Source: Inia geoffrensis
Lineage: Eukaryota; Chordata; Mammalia; Artiodactyla; Iniidae
Assembly: GCA_036417435.1 (NCBI GenBank)
Contig: CM070900.1
Span: 118,808,315-118,872,314, forward strand
Direction: 5' to 3'
DNA: 64,000 nucleotides
Shown here: positions 59,801 to 64,000 of the stretch, one piece after another
How the letters are laid out: every line of letters begins with the position of its first letter
Position numbering within the stretch: position 1 is the stretch's first letter
Notes under the pieces: generated by a model
The model's input: the letters and a program-made list of their open reading frames with translations, nothing else
Databases searched by the model: none
What the model was told of the DNA's origin: nothing
Translations under genes and position numbers: made by a program

Positions 59801-60630
59801 TGTGATTTGTTTCTAGGTATTTTTTGATTTCCTCTTTGATTTCTTCAGTGATCTCTTGGTTATTTAGTAGCATATTGTTAAGCCTCCATGTGTTTGTATT
59901 TTTTACATTTTTTTCCTGTAATTGATATCTAGTCTCATCATATTGTGGTTTGAAAAGATACTTGATACAATCTCAGTTTTCTTAAATTTACCAAGGCTTG
60001 ATGTGTGACCTAAGATATGCTCTATCCTGGAGAACATTCCATGAGCACTTGAGAAGAAATTGTATTCTGTAATTTTGAATTGAATGTCCTATAAATATCA
60101 ATTAAGTCCATCTTGTTTAATGTATCATTTAAAGCTTGTGTTTCCTTTTTATTTTCATTTTATATGATCTGTCCATTCGTGAAAGTGGGGTGTTAAAGTC
60201 TCCTACTATTATTGTGTTACTGTCAGTGTCCCCTTTTATGGCTGTTAGCATTTGCCTTATGTACTGAGGTGCTCCTATGTTGGGTGCATAAATATTTACA
60301 ACTGTTATATCTTCTTCTTGGATTGATCTCTTGGTCATTTTGTAGTGTGTTCTTTGTCTCTTGTAATAGTCCTTATTTTAAAGTTTATTTTGTTTGATAT
60401 GAGAATTGCTACTACGTCTTTCTTTTGATTTCCATTAGCATGCAATATCTTTTTCCATCACCTCCCTTTCAGTCTGTATGTGTCCCTAGATCTGAAGTAG
60501 GTTTCTTGTAGATTGCACATATACAGGTCATTTTTTTTTGTATCCATTCAACCTGTCTATTTTTTTTGGTTGGAGCATTTAAGCCATTTACATTTAAGGG
60601 AATTATTGATATGTATGCTTCTATTATCAT
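56850..60630 (-). pseudogene. L1 ORF2 (endonuclease-reverse transcriptase), full span but inactivated
   Basis: It spans 3,781 bases, close to the normal ORF2 length of about 1,275 codons, so no large deletion occurred. Open pieces include endonuclease (60129-60338, with IVGDFNTPL), RT (59092-59373 with NKSPGQDGF, 58603-59034, and 58363-58551), a middle segment (57776-58084, with [15 protein letters not shown]), and a C-terminal segment (57177-57455, with the C-x3-C-x7-H-x4-C pattern slightly altered: [18 protein letters not shown]). The endonuclease SDH(N) aspartate reads asparagine. The start at 60630 aligns with the start used for the 12.4 kb copy. Confidence 0.9.
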
Positions 60631-60706
60631 TTTTAAAATTTTTTTTTTTTGGTACGTCTTTTCCTTCTCTTGTGCTTCCTTCCTAGAGAAGACCCCTTAG
60701 CATTTT

Positions 60707-61573
60707 TTATAAAGCTGGTTTGGTGGTGTGCAATTCTCTTAGCTTTTGCTTGTCTGTAAAGGTTTTAATTTCTCCATCATATCTGAATGAGATCCTTGCT
60801 GGGTAGAGTAATCTTGGTTGTAGGTTTTTCCCTTTCATCACTTTAAATATGTCCTGCCCCTCCCTTCTAGCTTGCAATGTTTTTTCTGAAAGATTATCTG
60901 TTAACCTTCTGGGGATTCCCTTGTATGTTTTTTGTTGCTTTTCCCTGGCTGCTTTTAATATTTTTTCTTTGTATTTAGTTTTTGATAGTTTGATTAATCT
61001 GTTTCTTGGTGAGTTTCTCCTTGGATTTATCCTGTATGGGACTCTCTGCACTTCCTGCACTTGATTGACTATTTCCTTTCCCACATTAGGGAAGTTTTCA
61101 ACTATAATCCCATCAAATATTTTCTCAATCCCATTCTTTTTCTCTTCTTCTCCTGGGACCCCTATAATTCTAAAGTTGTTGTGTTTAATAATGTCCCAGA
61201 TGTCTCTGAGACTGTCCTCAAGTGTTTTCATTTTTTGTTCTTTATTCTTCTCTGCAATAGTTATTTCCACTATTGTATCTTACAGGTCACTTATCCGTTC
61301 TTCTGCCTCAGTTATTCTGCTATTGTTTTCTTCTACAGAATTTTAAATTTCATTTATAGTGTAGTTCATCATTGTTTGTTTCCTGTTTAGTTCTTCTAGC
61401 TCCTTGTTACATGTTTCTTGTATTTTTTCCATTCTAATTACATGACTTTGGACCTTTTTTATCATTACTCTGAATTCTTTTTCAGGTAGACTGCCTAGTT
61501 CCTCTTCATTCATTTGGTCTGGTAAGTTTTTACCTTTCTCTTTCATCTGCTGCGTATTTCTCTATCTTCTCAT
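60707..61573 (-). pseudogene. L1 ORF1, nearly complete but with early stops
   Basis: The start codon at 61571-61573 is followed by a stop at codon 4, where the other copies have glutamine (MRRQ). Open again from 61546 to 61343 (EKEFRVMI, coiled-coil part). Another break lies near 61340. Then 187 open codons (60707-61270) run through the RRM (NNFRIIGVPGEEEK) and the C-terminal domain (QRVPYRINPRRN, KAAREKQQK) to the natural stop. This is the best preserved ORF1 C-terminal half in the window. Confidence 0.9.
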
Positions 61574-63462
61574 TTTGCTTAACTTACTGTGTTTGGAGTC
61601 TCCTTTTGACAGGCTGCATGTTCGTAGCTCCCGCTATTTTTGGTGTCTGACCCCAGTGGGGTAAAGTTGGTTCAGTGGGCTGTTTAGGCTTCCTGGTGGA
61701 GGGGACTGGTGCTCGTCTTCTGGTGGGTGAGGCTGGATTTTATCTTTTTGGTGGGCAGGACCACATCTGGTGGTGTGTTTTGGGGTGTCTGTGATGTTAG
61801 TATGATGTTCAGCAGTCTCTCTGCTAATGGGTAGGGTTGTGTTCCTGTATTGCTAGTTGTTTGCATGGGGTGTCCAGCACTGGAGCTGCTGATCATTGAG
61901 TGGAGGTGGGTCTTAGCACTGAGATGGAGATCTGTGGCAGAGCTCTCGCTGATTGATATTACATGGGGCTGGTAGGTCTCTGGTGGTCCAATATCCTGAA
62001 CTCAGCTCTCCCACATCAGAGGCTGAGGCCTGACATCAGGTCGGAGCACCATGACCCTGTCAACCATTTGGTTCAGAAGAAAAGGGTGAAAAATAAATAA
62101 AGTTATTAAAATTAAAATAGTAATAAAATAAAAGAGCAACCAAACCCATAAACAAATCCACCAATGATAACAAGCACTAAAATCTAAACTAAGATAACCA
62201 TATAAATCAGAAACTAGTCAGCCGCAGACAGCAAACCCCATCTATAGTTGCTCCCGAAGTCCAGCACCTCAATTTTAGGATGATTTGTTGTGTATTCACG
62301 TATTCCACAGATGCAGGGTACATCAAGTTGACTGTGGGGATTTAATCCACTGCTTCTGAGGCTGGATGGAGAAATTTCCCTTTCTCTTCTTTGTTGGCAG
62401 AGCTCCTGAGGTTCAGCCTTGGATTTGGCCCTGATTCTGCATGTTGGTTGCCCTCTGGCATCTGTTCTTCACCCAGACAGGAAGTGGTTAAAGGAGCAGC
62501 TTATTCAGGGGCTCTGGCTCACTCAGGCTGGAGGGAGGGAGGGGCATGGAAAGCGGGACAAGCCTGCGGTGGCAGAGACCCATGTGACGTTGCAACAGCC
62601 TGAGGCATGCCATGTGTTCATCCAGGGATGTTGTCCCTGGATCATGGGACCCTGGCTTTGGCGGACTGCAAGGGCTCTGGGAGGGGAGGTGTGAATAGTG
62701 ACCTATGTCTACACACAGGATTCTTGGTGGTTGCTGCAGCAGCAGTGTTAGCATTTCATGGCTGTCTCTGGTGTACGGGCTGATAGCCATGGCTCACACC
62801 CATCTCTGAAGCTCTTTTAGGTGGTGCTCTGAATCCCCTCTCCTTGAATACACTGAAACAATGGTCTCTTGACTCTTAGGCAGTTCCAGACTTTTTCCCA
62901 GATTCTCTGCTGGTTAGCTGTGGCACACTAGCCCCCTTCAGGCTGTGTTCATGCAGCCAACCCCAGTCCTCTCCCTGGGATCTGACCTTCGAAGCCCGAG
63001 CCTCAGCTCCCAGCCCCCACCCGCACCCATGTGTGAACAGACAAGCCTCTCAGGCTGGTGAGTGCTGGTCAGCATTGATCCTCTGTGCAAGAATCTCTCC
63101 ATTTTGCCCTCTGCACCCCTGTTGCTGTGCTCTCCTCTGTGGCTCCAAAGCTTCCCCCCTGCCCATCTCCTCTTCTCCACCACTGAAGGAGCTTCCTAGT
63201 GTGTGGAAACTTTTCCTCTATCATAGATTCCTCCCAGAGGTGCAGGTCCCGTCCCTACTCTTTTGTCTCTGTTTTTTCATTTTTGTTTTGCCTTACCCAG
63301 GTACTTGGGGATTTTCATGTCTTTTGGGAAGTCTGAGGTCTTTTGCCAGCATCCAGCAGGTGCTCTGTTGGAGTTGTGCCACATGTAGATGTATTTTTTA
63401 TGTATTTGTGGGAAGAAAGGTGATCTACATGTCTTGCTCCTCCACCATCTTGAAGGTCCTCT
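61574..63462 (-). promoter_or_regulatory. L1-G 5'UTR, shorter subfamily form
   Basis: About 1.9 kb, against about 2.3-2.4 kb in the other two large L1s. The middle (about 62080-62290) has a different A-rich sequence with a single copy of the CTCCCGAAGTCCAGCACCTC unit, no GAAA tract and no tandem duplication. CpG decay is stronger than in the 36-39.4 kb copy. Confidence 0.75.
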
Positions 63463-63478
63463 TGAAGTATAATTTCTT

Positions 63479-64000
63479 GAGTATTAAGCACTTTATCGCA
63501 AGAAACTGCAGCTGTAGAATTACTAGATTTACTATATTCACATACTGTTTAGAGTAGCAATAGTGTGAATGTTTCAACAGAAACAATTGTGTAGATTTTT
63601 GACATAATTTTTATCAAGGTCTGTTATTAATTAAAAAAAAATAGCTCAGAACACCCAGAATACAGGGATCCCCTAAGGTTTGTTCATAGAAGAGCCTGAT
63701 TGGGCAGCTTGGAGTAAAGACACATCACAGTCTGAGGCAAGAAATGTGGTCAAATAAGAAGTGACCTAGAGTATGGGATCTTGAAAGTAGTATAAAGCTT
63801 TTATTTCCAAAAAACATCTAGCCCAGCACCTCAGGCAGGGTGGGTAGCCAATTTAATTCTTACTGATTAAACTAAATGGATAGATATGCCAAATTTGTCT
63901 TGAATCAGTATTGCAGTAATATATAAGAATGCTCCTAGTGAGATTTCTGCTACAATGGCAACTTGAAGTACCTGCTACTATTGTTTCAACAACCTAGATC
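63479..64000. other. AT-rich DNA, nothing recognised
   Basis: No recognised gene or repeat in the right edge of the window. Confidence 0.45.

Larger units (their letters stand above)
56491..63462 (-). mobile_element. Full-length L1 (L1-G) with perfect 16-bp target-site duplication
   Basis: About 6.97 kb on the minus strand: a 5' end (AAGATGGTGG at 63442-63451), a 5'UTR (61574-63462), ORF1 (60707-61573), ORF2 (56850-60630), a 3'UTR (56491-56849), and almost no A tail left. The 16-base flank TGAAGTATAATTTCTT is identical at 56475-56490 and 63463-63478. Both ORFs carry stops and frameshifts. The 5'UTR lacks the GAAA tract and the duplicated 260-base unit seen in the other two large L1s, so it is a different subfamily. 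Confidence 0.95.

Overview
This window reads as gene-poor, AT-rich intergenic (or deep intronic) DNA of a placental mammal, most probably a cetacean. The main evidence for that is four young tRNA-derived SINEs whose body (a Pol III A box and B box, then a long GC-rich tRNA-unrelated part ending in a pure A tail) matches from memory the CHR family that dominates whale and dolphin genomes. No ruminant BovB/Bov-tA and no pig PRE1 elements were recognised. I found no host protein-coding gene, no rRNA or functional tRNA gene, no CRISPR array and no prokaryotic or viral gene cluster. Every long open frame lies in, or antisense to, a LINE-1 (L1).

Layout. 1-5.4 kb: unique AT-rich DNA with a short poly(A)-tailed retroposed sequence and an old L2 LINE split by an LTR. 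5.4-11.6 kb: another LTR, a small inverted L1, an older CHR SINE, and two L1 3' ends of which one carries a younger SINE. 11.7-19.6 kb: a minus-strand L1 composite, in which a detached L1 3' end abuts a nearly complete L1 with 5'UTR, ORF1 and ORF2. 20.3-21.4 kb: an L1 with a classic 5' inversion. 23.6-29.6 kb: L1 fragments of several ages, a MaLR-type LTR and a SINE. 30-35 kb: an unassigned LTR, an L2, an unassigned GC-richer block and another LTR. 36.0-39.4 kb: a minus-strand L1 that keeps its 5'UTR and half of ORF1 but has its middle replaced by about 150 bases of non-L1 sequence. 39.4-56.4 kb: SINEs, L2, MIRs, an ancient inverted L1, a short L1 with a possible 3' transduction, a 2.5 kb old L1 and an LTR. 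56.5-63.5 kb: a full-length minus-strand L1 bounded by a perfect 16-base target-site duplication.

The three large L1s share one orientation. All have stop codons or frameshifts in ORF1 and/or ORF2, so none looks able to move on its own. The best material for follow-up is structural: two composite L1s, several twin-priming inversions at different ages, a subfamily-specific 5'UTR containing a GAAA microsatellite and a 260-base tandem duplication, and a possible 3' transduction. I saw no evidence of a new biological system. Repeat family names were assigned by recall and alignment by eye, without a database search.
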